Positions 63,812 to 64,000 of a stretch of 64,000 nucleotides of DNA are shown piece after piece. Below the pieces are notes generated by a model. That model made no database searches. It was given only the letters and a program-made list of their open reading frames with translations, and had not been told where the DNA came from. The translations under genes were made by a program, and so were the position numbers. Each line of letters starts with the position of its first letter. The stretch's first letter is position 1. The stretch is from Crossaster papposus (taxonomy: Eukaryota; Echinodermata; Asteroidea; Velatida; Solasteridae): contig JBAIAA010000661.1 of NCBI GenBank assembly GCA_037893245.1, positions 43,501 through 107,500 on the forward strand, read 5' to 3'.

Positions 63812-64000
63812 TTGAAAAGAATAAGTAGCTTAACAATTATTATTGAAATAAAAGAACACAGAAGGCCCTATAGGCCAAGTAGAAAATAGTGATAAATGAG
63901 AACTTATAAACACACATTTTGATCCCAGTTTTAGCAAACATTAACCCTAACAGTGATGGTTAACTGCTCAACCAATTGCTTTTTGCAATTACAGTTTGCA

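Overview
This is animal nuclear DNA. Genes have GT-AG introns and AATAAA signals, and almost everything recognisable belongs to animal transposable-element families: PIF/Harbinger, piggyBac-type TTAA elements, CR1/L2-like LINEs, Ty3/gypsy, a Tnp2-like transposase, THAP proteins and tRNA-derived repeats. The mix, the TACATGTACATG-rich spacers and the moderate AT content suggest a marine invertebrate, perhaps an echinoderm or amphioxus; that taxonomic guess is weak. No bacterial-style operon, rRNA or CRISPR array is present, and no ordinary host housekeeping gene is recognisable.

Layout. (1) 0-1.6 kb: a 1.26-kb element with perfect 15-bp terminal inverted repeats and TTAA flanks that carries a THAP-domain gene on the minus strand. 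(2) 2.6-8.8 kb: remnants of a Harbinger element, with a plus-strand nuclease (its N-terminus replaced by an in-frame, CpG-dense 14-bp minisatellite) and a minus-strand Myb/SANT-like partner. Both have phase-consistent introns, and a TTAA-flanked MITE lies between them. (3) 9.1-9.4 kb: a 51-bp minisatellite. (4) 9.47-22.72 kb: a hierarchical satellite made of about 470-500-bp units, larger ~1.3-1.45-kb inserts, ~2.1-kb and 4.63-kb higher-order duplications. It holds about 21 tRNA-Ser-like modules on the minus strand, each with A box, B box and a following T-run. (5) 22.7-29.2 kb: mostly non-coding, with nested MITEs, a fold-back element, a Ty3/gypsy integrase fragment fused to a piggyBac C-terminal cysteine-rich fragment, and a MITE with a poly-G tract.

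(6) 29.3-55.1 kb is the most unusual part: a composite, tandemly reiterated locus. A LINE reverse-transcriptase fragment leads into a decayed Tnp2-like transposase with a DUF4806-like gene (three copies). These alternate with an unrecognised gene set in multiple copies: a ~126-aa protein ('MEFFK/DKNHED', nine copies), a ~260-aa protein behind a 5'UTR intron (three copies, all sharing one in-frame TGA), a PC4-like ssDNA-binding protein (two intact copies with identical protein), a 153-aa protein with a C-x2-C...SQ..H-x-C motif, and a two-finger C2H2 protein with a Pro-rich C-terminus. Internally deleted derivatives sit beside fuller copies, and many lesions are shared. The locus therefore grew largely by duplication of already damaged units, while the PC4-like gene stayed intact.

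(7) 55.1-57.8 kb: a CR1/L2-like LINE 3' end, interrupted by reiterated units carrying a discoidin (F5/8C)-like exon and a minisatellite. (8) 57.8-64 kb: sparse sequence with an acidic exon resembling the N-terminus of P2X7-intracellular-domain-like proteins, a non-LTR retrotransposon C-terminus split into two pieces, a C2H2 gene, and a degenerate 'EEADTR' family gene.

Nothing forms an obviously functional host pathway. The biological content is mobile-element turnover, satellite formation and possible Pol III transcription from the tRNA-like array.
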